A stretch of DNA of 64,000 bases from NCBI RefSeq assembly GCF_016464385.1, contig NZ_JADMLH010000004.1:124001-188000 (forward strand), read 5' to 3'. A program made the translations under genes and the position numbers. The DNA comes from Nucisporomicrobium flavum. Its GTDB lineage: Bacteria > Actinomycetota > Actinomycetes > Mycobacteriales > Micromonosporaceae. Each line of letters opens with the position of its first letter. Position 1 is the first letter of the stretch. This document shows, piece after piece, positions 52,557 to 61,032 of this stretch. The notes beneath the pieces were generated by a model. The model was given only the letters and a program-made list of their open reading frames with translations, ran no database searches and was not told the origin of the DNA.

Positions 52557-52616
52557 TCGCATCCGTCAAAGGATCTCTCTGGGCGGAACGCAGCCGGGCG
52601 GGCAGACTGGCTCGCC

Positions 52617-53969
52617 GTGGAGGCGCAGCAGCGGATGCTCGGTGGCCGCTACACCCTGCTGGACGTCCTCGGGCGCGGAGGAATGGCGGTGGTGTGGCGC
52701 GCCCGCGACGAGGTCCTGGGCCGGCTGGTCGCCGTCAAACTGCTGGCCGGACGGTACGCCGGGGACGCACAGTCCCGCGCCCGCATCCGGGACGAGGCGA
52801 GAGCCGCCGCGGCGCTGTCGCACCCCCACATCGCGCAGATCTACGACTACGGCGAGGCTTTCGACGGCGGGCGGCTCACCCCGTACGTGGTCATGGAGCT
52901 CGTCCACGGCGTCACCCTGCAGCAACGGGTGCGGAACGGCGGGCTGGAGCCGCGGGAGATCTGCACGATCGGCGCGCAGGTGGCGTCTGCGCTCGCGGCC
53001 GCCCACGCCGACGGCCTGGTGCACCGGGACGTGAAGCCGGGCAACGTCATGGTCACGCCGGACGGCGCGAAGGTCGTCGATTTCGGGCTCGCCGCGACCG
53101 CCGGGCCGGTCGAGCCGGACGACGAGCTGCTGGGCACCCCGGCATACCTCGCGCCGGAACGGGTGATCGGCGGGGCGGTCGAGCCGGCCTCCGACGTGTA
53201 CGCGCTCGGCGTGCTGCTCTACCGCCTGCTGACCGGCGAGTCGCCGTGGACGACCGACAGCACCACTCAGATGCTCACCGCACACGTGTACGTCGAACCC
53301 ACGCCGTTGCCGCAGCTCACCGGGGTGCCGCCCGCCGTCGTCGACCTGGTCAACCGCTGTCTGCGCAAAGAGCCCGCCGAGCGGCCGAGCGCGGCGGAGG
53401 CGGCGCGGGTCCTCGCCTCGGGCCGGCAGCCGGCGGAGTCACGCCCGGGCCGTTTGCGGACGATGCTGCTGGTGGGGGTCGTGGCGGTGGCCGTGGCACT
53501 CGCCGCGCACGCCTGGCTGGCGCTGCCGGCCGATACGCCTCGGGGCCCGAGCGCGCCCGCAGCTGTGCTGCCGTCGCCCGCCCCGGCGAAGCCGCGACCG
53601 TCCCTCAAGCCCGTCGACGCCCGGCCGCAACCGTCCGTACCCGCGTCGTCCGCCACCGCCGCCACCACCGCCACCACCGCTTCGCCGCCGAAGAAGCGGA
53701 AGCCGGCGGCTCCCGCCAAGCCCCGCCCGAAGCCGTCGCCCAAGGGACGAACGTTCACCTCGGCAGGCGGCAGCGTCACGGCGCGGTGCATCGACGACCA
53801 CCGGGCGGAGCTCCTGTCGTGGAAGCCGACCAAGCCGTACGAGGTGGAGCGCGTGAACGCCGGACCCACGCTCGCGGTGGCGGTGGTCTTCCGGCACACC
53901 ACCAGCCGGATCCGCATGACGGTGACCTGCGTGGCGGGCACCCCGAACCTGATGACGCGCCCCGCCTGA
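52617..53969 (+). CDS. Transmembrane serine/threonine protein kinase (PknB family)
   Basis: The 450-residue protein has a complete kinase domain: GRGGMAVVWRA (P loop), VAVKLLAG (ATP Lys), VHRDVKPGNVMV (catalytic loop), VVDFGLA (DFG), GTPAYLAPE (activation segment) and CLRKEPAERPSAAEAARVL. One membrane helix (MLLVGVVAVAVALAAHAWLAL) at about residue 285 separates it from a Pro-rich linker and a small extracellular domain (about 75 residues, two Cys) with no PASTA repeats. The GTG at 52617 is used; the ATG at 52635, 11 bases after a GGAGG, is a real alternative. Its targets may include FHA proteins such as that at 7799 (inference). Confidence 0.92.
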   Translation: MEAQQRMLGGRYTLLDVLGRGGMAVVWRARDEVLGRLVAVKLLAGRYAGDAQSRARIRDEARAAAALSHPHIAQIYDYGEAFDGGRLTPYVVMELVHGVTLQQRVRNGGLEPREICTIGAQVASALAAAHADGLVHRDVKPGNVMVTPDGAKVVDFGLAATAGPVEPDDELLGTPAYLAPERVIGGAVEPASDVYALGVLLYRLLTGESPWTTDSTTQMLTAHVYVEPTPLPQLTGVPPAVVDLVNRCLRKEPAERPSAAEAARVLASGRQPAESRPGRLRTMLLVGVVAVAVALAAHAWLALPADTPRGPSAPAAVLPSPAPAKPRPSLKPVDARPQPSVPASSATAATTATTASPPKKRKPAAPAKPRPKPSPKGRTFTSAGGSVTARCIDDHRAELLSWKPTKPYEVERVNAGPTLAVAVVFRHTTSRIRMTVTCVAGTPNLMTRPA

Positions 53970-54087
53970 TCAGATCTCCGGGTCCTCGCCGGTGCCCGGT
54001 GGGCACGCCGTACGCCTGACGCCGAACTGCTCAGGACGCGACCGGGCCGGCCGATATTGGGGACCACAATCAGTACGGGGAGGCCGC

Positions 54088-54264
54088 ATGGACGCCTATC
54101 TCGATGTCGCGTACCAGTGGATGAGCAACCTCATCGGCCCGCAGTCGGTGATTCCGTGGTGGGCCTGGGTTGCGGCCCTGGGCATGGTTTTCTGGGGCTT
54201 GCTCGCGCCGGGGCTGGCCGCCTGGAAAGAGCCGGACCGGCGCCCGGGGCTCGACCGTCGCTGA
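54088..54264 (+). CDS. Small single-pass membrane protein, 58 residues
   Basis: The short protein starts at an ATG with GGGGAGG 4 bases upstream (54077-54083), a strong ribosome site, and has one hydrophobic segment (PWWAWVAALGMVFWGLLAPGLAAW) between an aromatic N terminus (MDAYLDVAYQWMSNLIGPQSV) and a charged tail. Family and function unknown. Confidence 0.6.
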   Translation: MDAYLDVAYQWMSNLIGPQSVIPWWAWVAALGMVFWGLLAPGLAAWKEPDRRPGLDRR

Positions 54265-54335
54265 CGCCGGGCAGGCGCGGCTCGGCCCGCTCTGGAGTCT
54301 GGCCGGACCTTCCGCCGGTGCGCGACCATGATGTC

Positions 54336-55390
54336 GTGTCCGGACGGAATCTCAGCCCCGTGCCGGCCGACCCGGCCGAGGTGGCGCTGCCGCGCTGGTG
54401 GCGGCCCGTGTTCCTGCCCTGCGCGGGCGCGGTGCTCGTCCCGGTGTTCCTGCTCGCCCCGCACCACCTGACCTCGGTGCCCGGCCGCGTCGTGGCCGCT
54501 GCGCTGGTAGGGCTGCAGATGCTCGCCGTGTGGTCGATGGAACGCCGGCCGGTCGCCGCCATGGCCGCGGCGCTCGTCGCCGGAGCCGGCCTCGCGGTGC
54601 TGTACCCGTCCGTCGGGCCGGGGATCGCGCTGATCTTCCTGTGGTCGAGATCGTCCTGGGGTTCGTGGCGCCACTGCTGGCATGGAGCTGGGGAGCGCTG
54701 GGCCGGGCCGGTTGGGCACGCCGGCGGCCGGAGGCGCGCCGGGCCGTCCTGGAGGAGCGTGCCCGGATCGCCCGTGAGCTGCACGACGTCCTGGCGCACA
54801 CGGTCTCCGTGATGGTGGTGCAGGCGGCCGCGGCGGACGACGTCTTCGACGCGGACCCGGCGCGGGCCCGGCAGGCGGTGCGGCGGATGGAGGCGTACGG
54901 CCGGGAGGCGATGGGGGAGCTGCGGCGGTTCCTGCGGACCGTACGCCCGCTCGACGAGCCGGACGGGCACCACGGTGAACCGCAGCCCGGCCTCGGTGAC
55001 ATCGACCGGCTCGTGGAGTCGCTGTCAGGGACGGCGCTCGAGGTGGTGGTCCGCTCCGACGGGGTCGAGCGAGCCGGCATCCCGGCGGGGGTGCAGGTGT
55101 CGGCGTACCGCATCGTCCAGGAGTCCCTCACCAACACCCTCCGGCACGCCGGCGCGCAGCGTGCCGAGGTCCAGCTGCGACTTGCCGGCGGCGACCTGCT
55201 CGTCGAGGTCCGCGACGACGGCGGGCCGCCGGCCTCCCGGCTCACCCGGGCGAAGGCCCGGCCGCAGGGGCATGGCATCGTCGGGATGCGCGAGCGGGCA
55301 GCCCTGGTCCACGGGTCGCTGGAGGCGGGACCCGACCCGGCCGGCGGGTTCCGGGTACGTGCCCGGCTGCCGCTGGAGGAGCGGACGTGA
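54336..55390 (+). pseudogene. NarL-type sensor histidine kinase, interrupted by an apparent one-base frameshift
   Basis: The reading frame from the GTG at 54336 encodes a natural N-terminal membrane part (WWRPVFLPCAGAVLVPVFLLAP, VVAAALVGLQMLAVWSM, PVAAMAAALVAGAGLAVLYPSVGPGIALIFLW), but near 54641 the coding sense jumps to the frame one base earlier: VVEIVLGFVAPLLAWSWGALGRAGW, then HisKA_3 (ERARIARELHDVLAHTVSVMVVQAA, His) and HATPase (GVQVSAYRIVQESLTNTLRHAGA, RDDGGPP, GHGIVGMRERA), ending at 55390. One missing G in CTG-TGGTCG would explain it. It could be a sequencing error or a true inactivation. The response regulator overlaps its stop by 4 nt. Confidence 0.8.
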
Positions 55391-56055
55391 CCATCAAGGT
55401 GCTGATCGCGGACGACCAGGAACTGGTCCGCGCGGGCTTCGGCATGATCCTGCAGACCCGAGCGGACCTGGAGGTCGTCGGCGAGGCGGGGGACGGTGAG
55501 CAGGCGGTGCGGCTGGCGGCCCAGCTGCGCCCGGATGTCGTGCTGATGGATGTGCGGATGCCGGGCATGGACGGGATCGAGGCCACCCGCCGGGTCGTCG
55601 CGCTCCCGGACGCGCCGCGAGTCGTCGTGCTGACCACATACGACGAGGACGAACCGATGTACGCCGCGCTCCGGGCGGGCGCCAGCGGGTTCCTCCTGAA
55701 GGACGTACGCCCGGCGGACCTCGTGGAGGCGGTGCGGGTGGTCGCCGCGGGTGAGGCGCTGCTCGCCCCGAGCGTGACGCGACGGCTGCTCGACCGCTTC
55801 GTGACGGCGCTGCCGAACGACCTGGCGGTACGCCGGCCCGAGCTGTCCGCGCTGACGGGCCGGGAGAGGGAGGTCCTCGAGCTGGTCGCCCGGGCGGCGT
55901 CCAACGCCGAGATCGCCGCCCGGCTCGTGGTCACCGAGGCGACCGTCAAGACCCATGTGTCGGCCATCCTGCGCAAGATCGGCGCCCGGGACCGGGTTCA
56001 GGCCGTCGTTCTCGCGTACGACCTCGGAGTGGTGCGGCCGCGGCCCTCATCCTGA
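55387..56055 (+). CDS. NarL/LuxR-type response regulator
   Basis: The 222-residue protein has a receiver domain (VLIADDQELVRAGFGMIL with the acidic pocket, VVLMDVRMPGMDG with the phospho-acceptor Asp, VVLTTYDED, GFLLKDV with the Lys) and a LuxR HTH (LTGREREVLELVARAASNAEIAARLVVTEATVKTHVSAILRKIGARDRVQAVVLAY). The GTG at 55387 overlaps the kinase stop. It partners the interrupted kinase upstream. Two membrane-protein genes follow and may be its targets. Confidence 0.95.
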   Translation: MTIKVLIADDQELVRAGFGMILQTRADLEVVGEAGDGEQAVRLAAQLRPDVVLMDVRMPGMDGIEATRRVVALPDAPRVVVLTTYDEDEPMYAALRAGASGFLLKDVRPADLVEAVRVVAAGEALLAPSVTRRLLDRFVTALPNDLAVRRPELSALTGREREVLELVARAASNAEIAARLVVTEATVKTHVSAILRKIGARDRVQAVVLAYDLGVVRPRPSS

Positions 56056-56122
56056 CGTCGGAGCCGCAAGACCCGTCCGCCGGCGGAGGCGCCCCCGGCA
56101 GCGCGATCCCTACCGTCTGTGC

Positions 56123-57139
56123 ATGACCGAGCGCCCTCTCACCACACCGGCCCGGCCGCGCAAGCCCGGACGCCGGCGCGCGGCGCTGACCCTGGTCGTC
56201 CTCGCCCCGATGGTCGCCGAGGTGACGCTCGGCACGGTCCCCCTCGCGATGATCTGGGTGGTCGTCGTCTACCTGCCCGTCTACGGCGCCGGTGTCCTGC
56301 TGATCCGCGAGATCGCCCGGCGCACCGGTGCCGGCTGGGGCGGCATCCTGCTCCTGGGGCTGGCGTACGGGCTGGTCGAGGAGGGCATCGCGCTGCAGAG
56401 CCTGACCAGCCCCCACCTGTACGGCGCCGCCGGCTGGTCCCCGCGGCCCTTCGGCATCAACGCCGCCTACGCGGAGCTGAACCTGCCGTATCACGCCGTC
56501 TTCAGCGTGGCGATCCCCATCGCGCTGGTGGAGCGCATCTTCCCGGCGTTGCGGCGTACGCCCTTCCTGCGCGGGGGCGGGCTGATCGTCACCGCGATCG
56601 TGGCTGTTCTCGGCGTCGGACTGTTGCGAGCCTCGGTGCCCCCGGCGGAGGACCCCGGCTACACCCTTCCGGTTCCGGCGCTGGCCGTGCTCGTCATGCT
56701 CATCGTCGCGCTGGCGGTGTGCGCCGTACGGTTGCCGTCCGGTTCGAAGCGGCCTGGCGCCGACCCGCCTCGCCCGGCCCTCGTCGGGTCTGCCTGCGCC
56801 GCCGCCGTGCTGGCGTATCTCGGGTTGCTCTACCCGTTCGGCGGGGCGCGGCAGCCGGCGTTCACGCAGGGGCTGTGGGTCCTGGTGCCGATGGTGGTCG
56901 CGGCGGTCGTCGCCGTCGCGGCCGGGCTGGCCCTCCGGCACTGGACCGCCGTGCCGGGCTGGACACCCCGTCATGAGCTCGCCGCCCTGGGCGGGGCGCT
57001 CCTGGCGCACACCGGTTTCGGGGCGATCGCCGTCGCCGCCGAGCACGGTGCGCCGGACGTGGCCATGCAGCTCGTCTGGGGTCTCGCCACCGTGCTTCTG
57101 CTCGCTCTCCTGAACCGGTCTCGACAAAGGAGTGTGTGA
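56123..57139 (+). CDS. Polytopic membrane protein, function unknown
   Basis: The 338-residue protein has about nine helices (ALTLVVLAPMVAEVTLG, LAMIWVVVVYLPVYGAGVLLI, GWGGILLLGLAYGLVEEGIALQSL, VFSVAIPIALVERI and others) and an EEG-containing helix LAYGLVEEGIAL after REIARRTGAGWGGI. The arrangement of REIxRR and GLxEEG recalls CPBP-like or unnamed actinobacterial membrane families, but I cannot assign it. It lies after the two-component genes and ends 1 base before the next membrane gene. Confidence 0.72.
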   Translation: MTERPLTTPARPRKPGRRRAALTLVVLAPMVAEVTLGTVPLAMIWVVVVYLPVYGAGVLLIREIARRTGAGWGGILLLGLAYGLVEEGIALQSLTSPHLYGAAGWSPRPFGINAAYAELNLPYHAVFSVAIPIALVERIFPALRRTPFLRGGGLIVTAIVAVLGVGLLRASVPPAEDPGYTLPVPALAVLVMLIVALAVCAVRLPSGSKRPGADPPRPALVGSACAAAVLAYLGLLYPFGGARQPAFTQGLWVLVPMVVAAVVAVAAGLALRHWTAVPGWTPRHELAALGGALLAHTGFGAIAVAAEHGAPDVAMQLVWGLATVLLLALLNRSRQRSV

Positions 57140-57140
57140 C

Positions 57141-57710
57141 ATGTTCACCCGTACGGACCGGAAACTCACCGGCTCCTGCGCCCTGCTCACCGGCGCCCTG
57201 TCGCTGGTGATGATCCCGCTGTACTTCGTCCACGCCGGACCGCCGCCGGCCGGAAACGTCCTCGTCCGCAACCTGCTGACCGTCGTGATCTTCACGGCGT
57301 TCCTGGTCTTCGTCACCGGGACGCGGCGGATGCTCGGCCCCGGCGCCGGCCTGGCCGGTGACATCGCCGCGGTGTCGGGCGTCGTGTACGCCGCGATGAC
57401 CCTGGTGGCCGCCTCACTGGAGGCGGGCGTGGCGCTGCAGTACCCCGACGGATCCCGGGACCCGACGGTCGACGGCCCGCTGGCCAACGGCATGGCGCTG
57501 CTGCACGGCCCGATCGCACGCATCCTCATCGCCGCGTTCCTGGTCGCGCTGGCCGTGGGAGCGCACCGGACCGCCACCCTGCCGCGCTGGGTCCGTACGG
57601 GATCGGTTCTGCTCGCCGTGGTGAACCTGGCTTTCGTCCCCTCGCTGTTCAACGGGATGGACCCGGCGAACTTCTACGCCGCGAACGGCTGGGGAAGCAC
57701 CGACCGCTAG
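57141..57710 (+). CDS. Four-helix membrane protein, function unknown
   Basis: The 189-residue protein has segments GSCALLTGALSLVMIPLYFVH, LLTVVIFTAFLVFVTGTR, DIAAVSGVVYAAMTLVAASLEAGVAL and ARILIAAFLVALAVGAHR, with a last one near its C terminus. AAAGGAG (57126-57132) gives an 8-base spacing to the ATG at 57141. It is co-transcribed with the preceding membrane gene. No family recognised with confidence. Confidence 0.7.
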   Translation: MFTRTDRKLTGSCALLTGALSLVMIPLYFVHAGPPPAGNVLVRNLLTVVIFTAFLVFVTGTRRMLGPGAGLAGDIAAVSGVVYAAMTLVAASLEAGVALQYPDGSRDPTVDGPLANGMALLHGPIARILIAAFLVALAVGAHRTATLPRWVRTGSVLLAVVNLAFVPSLFNGMDPANFYAANGWGSTDR

Positions 57711-57711
57711 C

Positions 57712-58179
57712 TCACTCGGGCTCGGCGTCCCCTGCGAGGTTGGTCAGCGCCGCGGCGAACGTTGTCAGGTCCGCGCACATCCGTCGCTCGGCCTCCGGGC
57801 TCAGGGCGGAGAGCATCGTCTTCTCGACCGCGCTGACCGCCTCGTTCGCCGCGGCGAGCTTCGCCAAGCCGGCCGGCGCCAGCTCGGTGGGCAACGCCTT
57901 GCCGTGCGGGGGAACCGCCGAGCGGGTCAGCAGTCCGCGGCGTTCGAGCCCTTTCAGCACCAGGTTCATCGACTGGCGGCTGACGAACATCGCCCGGGCC
58001 AGCTCGGAGCCGGACAGTCCGGGCTGCTGGCGCAGCAGCTCGAGGCACGCGTACTGCGACACGGTCAGGTCCAGGGGGCGGAGCGCGTCGTCCATCGCCG
58101 CCCGCAGCGCGCTGGCCGCCTTCTTCAGCAGGTATCCGACCTGCTCGTCGACGGGCCGGAAGTCTGGGGCTTGACTCAT
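57712..58179 (-). CDS. MarR family transcriptional regulator
   Basis: The 155-residue winged-helix protein has VGYLLKKAASALRAAMDDALRPLDLTVSQYACLELLRQQPGLSGSELARAMFVSRQSMNLVLKGLERRGLLTRSAVPPHGKALPTELAPAGLAKL, the MarR core with recognition helix SRQSMNLVLKGLE and the wing. It is divergent from a VOC-domain gene; two identical-pattern palindromes lie between them, one overlapping its own start, so it very likely represses both genes. Confidence 0.93.
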   Translation of the reverse strand: MSQAPDFRPVDEQVGYLLKKAASALRAAMDDALRPLDLTVSQYACLELLRQQPGLSGSELARAMFVSRQSMNLVLKGLERRGLLTRSAVPPHGKALPTELAPAGLAKLAAANEAVSAVEKTMLSALSPEAERRMCADLTTFAAALTNLAGDAEPE

Positions 58180-58194
58180 GTCAACATGATGACA
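58179..58194 (+). promoter_or_regulatory. MarR operator copy 1
   Basis: TGTCA-ACATGA-TGACA, an imperfect palindrome with perfect 5-bp outer arms, begins at the first base of the MarR start codon on the opposite strand. Confidence 0.75.
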
Positions 58195-58205
58195 CACAAT
58201 GAGCG

Positions 58206-58221
58206 TGTCAACATGCTGACA
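58206..58221 (+). promoter_or_regulatory. MarR operator copy 2
   Basis: TGTCA-ACATGC-TGACA differs from copy 1 by one base and starts 27 bp after it, 13 bases before the VOC gene ATG. Confidence 0.75.
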
Positions 58222-58234
58222 TGAGGAGAGCGCC

Positions 58235-58606
58235 ATGACCGTCACCGGACCCGACTTCATCGCCCTGCAGGTGCGCGACCTCGAGAAGGCGGCAACCTTC
58301 TACGAGACGCAGCTCGGGCTCAAGCGCGCGCCGGTTGCCCCGCCGCACGCGGTCGTCTTCGCCACCGGAACCATCGCCTTCGCCGTACGGGAACCGCTCC
58401 CTGGGGTGGACCTCGACGCCGTCACGCCCCAGCCGGGCACGGGTGTCGTGCTGTGGATGGGCGCGGACGACGCGCAGGGGGTCCACGACAAGCTCCACGC
58501 GAACGGCGTCCCGATCACGGTGCCGCCGTTCGACGGACCCTTCGGGCGGACCTTCACCTTCACCGACCCCGACGGGTACGCCGTCACCATCCACGACCGG
58601 GCCTAG
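58235..58606 (+). CDS. VOC/glyoxalase family protein controlled by MarR
   Basis: The 123-residue protein is a single VOC unit: DFIALQVRDLEKAATFYETQLGLKRAP at the start and FDGPFGRTFTFTDPDGYAVTIHDRA at the end, with the metal-type His/Glu positions partly lost (the first pair reads F-I-A-L). It may detoxify or bind a small electrophile or antibiotic. GAGGAGAG lies about 6 bases upstream. The last 23 bases overlap the end of a convergent membrane gene. Confidence 0.87.
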   Translation: MTVTGPDFIALQVRDLEKAATFYETQLGLKRAPVAPPHAVVFATGTIAFAVREPLPGVDLDAVTPQPGTGVVLWMGADDAQGVHDKLHANGVPITVPPFDGPFGRTFTFTDPDGYAVTIHDRA

Positions 58607-59471
58607 GGCGTCCGCCCCGGCGGAACAGCAGGGCGGTCGCGACCAGGTACAGCAGCACGATGACGGGCTCCGCCGGGTCGTACGGGACCGCGCCGGGCAC
58701 GTCGGCCGCTACCTGGAACGGCATGGCCACGATGTAGTCGACCTGATGCAGCAGGCCCGCGACCAGAGCCACGGCGGCCAGGACGGAGCCCCAGCGCATG
58801 CGTCGCCACAGCAGTACGGCCGTCGTGGCGTACAGCGGTACGAGCAGGCTCAGGTCGAGGGCCATCCCGAGGTGCACGACCGTGTCGGTCTCGACGAGCC
58901 GGCTGCCGGCGGGCACGCCGCCGGTCGCGGCGTTGCTCGCGGCCAGGTACACCCACATGCCGCCGAGCGCCACCGCCAGCGCGCCCAGGATGCCGGCGAT
59001 CACGCGCGAGCCGGATCGCTCGGCGGCGGGCCCGGCATCGGCCGTGACCAGGCTCAGGGTGAAGGCCGGCAATGCGGCGGCGAAGACGGCCACATGGAGC
59101 AGGAAGAGGTCGTTGAACCCCGTACCGAACAGGTAGTAGGCGTAGGTGTAGATCAGGTAGGCGAGCAGGCCGGTGACGATCAGGCGCGCCCGGGCGGAGC
59201 CGTTCCGTGCCAGGTGCATGGCCCAGGCCAGGCCCGGGACGACGGCCATCGCGGTCACCAGGTCGAATCCACGGAACATCTCCGCCGTCGAGACGTCACC
59301 GGCGTACACGTCGTCGACGAGCAGCCCGGCCAGCGTTGCGGTCAGGGCGAGCGCGCCGGCCGACGCGGCGAGCCAGGTCGCCACGCGGCCGATTGCGGTG
59401 GGGGAGGTGGCTGCCCCGCGCGGACGCGGATCCGTGGTCGGCGACGGGGCGTGCTCAATCGCGTGGGTCAT
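58584..59471 (-). CDS. Integral membrane protein, eight or so helices
   Basis: The 295-residue protein has helices around VATWLAASAGALALTATLAGLL, LVTAMAVVPGLAWAMHLA, LIVTGLLAYLIYTYAYYLFG, LFLLHVAVFAAALPAFTLSLV and further C-terminal ones (VIAGILGALAVALGGMWVYLAASN, VLAAVALVAGLLHQVDYIVAM). The pattern YLIYTYAYYLFGTGFNDLFLLHVAVF matches a conserved but unnamed membrane family. Its ATG overlaps the stop of the preceding minus-strand gene by 4 nt, so it is co-transcribed with the DUF998 gene. Confidence 0.72.
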   Translation of the reverse strand: MTHAIEHAPSPTTDPRPRGAATSPTAIGRVATWLAASAGALALTATLAGLLVDDVYAGDVSTAEMFRGFDLVTAMAVVPGLAWAMHLARNGSARARLIVTGLLAYLIYTYAYYLFGTGFNDLFLLHVAVFAAALPAFTLSLVTADAGPAAERSGSRVIAGILGALAVALGGMWVYLAASNAATGGVPAGSRLVETDTVVHLGMALDLSLLVPLYATTAVLLWRRMRWGSVLAAVALVAGLLHQVDYIVAMPFQVAADVPGAVPYDPAEPVIVLLYLVATALLFRRGGRPRPGRGW

Positions 59472-60127
59472 GGCGCACCCTTTCGTCCATCCGGCCGGGC
59501 GCTCATCAGGTGGCTGCCGTACGCGACGAGCCACAGCACGATCGGGTAGGCGTTCCATCGTTCGATGCCGCCCTCGCCGAGCCGCGCCACCGGCGCCCAG
59601 TCGATCAGGAAGATGCCGAGAAGGATGGCGGCCAGGGACGTCGTACCGAGCAGAATCCCCAGCGTGCGAAGCGGTTGAGCGAGTGAGCGTGCCGACAGGA
59701 TCACCGCGATGCCGCCGGAGAAGAACGCCGTCATCGCGAACAGCGTGTGCTGGCCGGGGTGGGTCAGCGGGAAGACGCCCACGCCGAACACCCCGATGCC
59801 CAGCAGTGCGGTGAAGATGCTGGGCGCCTTCGGCGTACCGTCCCTGCGCATCAACCAGGCGCCGGCCACGATCAGCGCGCCGGTCACGAGCATGGTGACG
59901 TCGAAGACGGCCGCGGACGGCTGCGTGACGACGCTCTCCGGCGGTTCCGAGGCGCCGAGGTGGCTCAGGGTGTCGGTATGGGTGGTGTACGCGCCGGTGA
60001 ACAGGGCCTCGGCGGTGATGCTGCCCATCAGGATGCCGATGCCCGCCAGGCTCAGGCAGAGGCCGGAGAGCCAGGACTCACGGGTCGCCGCGGTCCCGGC
60101 CGGTGCGGTGGACAACGCGGGTCTCAT
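59468..60127 (-). CDS. DUF998 family membrane protein
   Basis: The 219-residue protein has six helices and the DUF998 marks LSHLGASEPPES after the first helix and AVFDVTMLVTGALIVAGAWLM, then GVGVFPLTHPGQHTLFAMTAFFSGG. The ATG at 60127 has AGGAGG about 9 bases upstream on its strand. It is the first gene of a two-gene unit with the 58584 membrane gene. DUF998 proteins are uncharacterised. Confidence 0.82.
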   Translation of the reverse strand: MRPALSTAPAGTAATRESWLSGLCLSLAGIGILMGSITAEALFTGAYTTHTDTLSHLGASEPPESVVTQPSAAVFDVTMLVTGALIVAGAWLMRRDGTPKAPSIFTALLGIGVFGVGVFPLTHPGQHTLFAMTAFFSGGIAVILSARSLAQPLRTLGILLGTTSLAAILLGIFLIDWAPVARLGEGGIERWNAYPIVLWLVAYGSHLMSARPDGRKGAP

Positions 60128-60241
60128 CTCCACGGCCCTCCTCACCCGAGCTTGTCTCGATACTCACCGTGACAGGGGAGGGGCGGGCAGAGGCGAGGGT
60201 CCCGAGGTGCGGCCGAACGACCGAGGCAGGAGCCCGGCGAC

Positions 60242-60799
60242 TCAGCTCGCGCGGCGGTAATGCATGGCCACCACGCCGTTGCGGAGCGGTTCCGCCGAGA
60301 CCAGCTCCAGGTCGCGCGTGCGGGGCAGCCCGTCCTGGTACAGCGTCGGGCCGTGGCCGGCGATCCTGGGATGGATGAGCAGCCTGTACTCGTCGATGAG
60401 GTTCAGCCGGTCGAGCTCGGTCGCGAGCTTGCCGCTTCCGAGGAGGACTCCGGCCGGGGTGGCGTCCTTGAGCTTCTGCACGCCCTCGCGCAGATCGCCG
60501 GCGATGCGGTGGCTGTTGGTCCACGAGAAGTCCGTACGCGTCGACGACACCACGTACTTGGGTTTGGCCTCGAGCTTGACCGCCCACTCGTGGATGGCCG
60601 GCGGAGCCTCCAGGTCGCCGCGGGCGACGGCCGGCCAGTACCCCTCCATCATCTCGTAGGTGACGCGGCCCCACAGCATCGCGCCGCTCTCGTCCAGGAG
60701 GCGGGTGAAGAAGGCGTGCGTCTCATCGTCGGCGATGCCCTCCCGGTGGTCGACGCAACCGTCCAGGGTGAGGTTGATGCTGAACGTGAGGAGGCCCAT
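60242..60799 (-). CDS. Dihydrofolate reductase family protein (RibD C-terminal-like)
   Basis: The 185-residue protein matches the DHFR/RibD_C group: LLTFSINLTLDGCVDH, FFTRLLDESGAMLWGRVTYEMM, KPKYVVSSTRTDFSW, GVLLGSGKLATELDRLNLIDEYRLLIHPRIAGHGPTLY. The NADPH site and fold are kept but the folate residues are not, so it reduces some other small molecule or none. The ATG at 60799 follows GAGG on the minus strand. Single gene. Confidence 0.88.
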   Translation of the reverse strand: MGLLTFSINLTLDGCVDHREGIADDETHAFFTRLLDESGAMLWGRVTYEMMEGYWPAVARGDLEAPPAIHEWAVKLEAKPKYVVSSTRTDFSWTNSHRIAGDLREGVQKLKDATPAGVLLGSGKLATELDRLNLIDEYRLLIHPRIAGHGPTLYQDGLPRTRDLELVSAEPLRNGVVAMHYRRAS

Positions 60800-60837
60800 G
60801 GCCGGCGAGTTTAGCGTCACCGCTGAGGGCGGGGACG

Positions 60838-60873
60838 AAAAAGCCGCTGGACCTGTCTGGGCAGGTCAGCGGC
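60838..60873 (-). terminator. Intrinsic terminator of the tRNA-Arg transcript
   Basis: On the minus strand, GCCGCTGACCTG (60873-60862) pairs with CAGGTCCAGCGGC (60855-60843, one bulged base), followed by TTTTT (60842-60838). It lies 25 bases downstream of the tRNA 3' end. Confidence 0.88.
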
Positions 60874-60897
60874 CTGAGAAGTACGGGTGAGAACTTG

Positions 60898-60969
60898 TGC
60901 CCCCGGCAGGATTCGAACCTGCGCTTTCGCCTCCGGAGGGCGACGCTCTATCCCCTGAGCTACGGGGGC
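60898..60969 (-). tRNA. tRNA-Arg (anticodon CCG)
   Basis: On the minus strand the acceptor arms GCCCCCG (60969-60963) and CGGGGGC (60905-60899) pair perfectly, with A at 60898 as the discriminator. The T arm reads GCAGG-TTCGAAT-CCTGC, the D loop AGCTCAGGGGATAGAG is normal, and the anticodon stem TCGCC/GGCGA encloses CTCCGGA, giving anticodon CCG for CGG codons. CCA is not encoded. A terminator follows. It lies about 1.7 kb from argS, whose product charges it. Confidence 0.96.
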
Positions 60970-61032
60970 TCAGCGGGTGAAACTCTAGCAGGCCCGCCGG
61001 AACCCCCGCCAACCGGTTCCCCGGCGCGCCGC

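Noticed and set aside
54398..54640. N-terminal coding for the histidine kinase in the same frame as its kinase domain
   Set aside because: This stretch is Arg/Gly-rich shadow sequence; the real membrane segments are in the other frame, hence the frameshift call.
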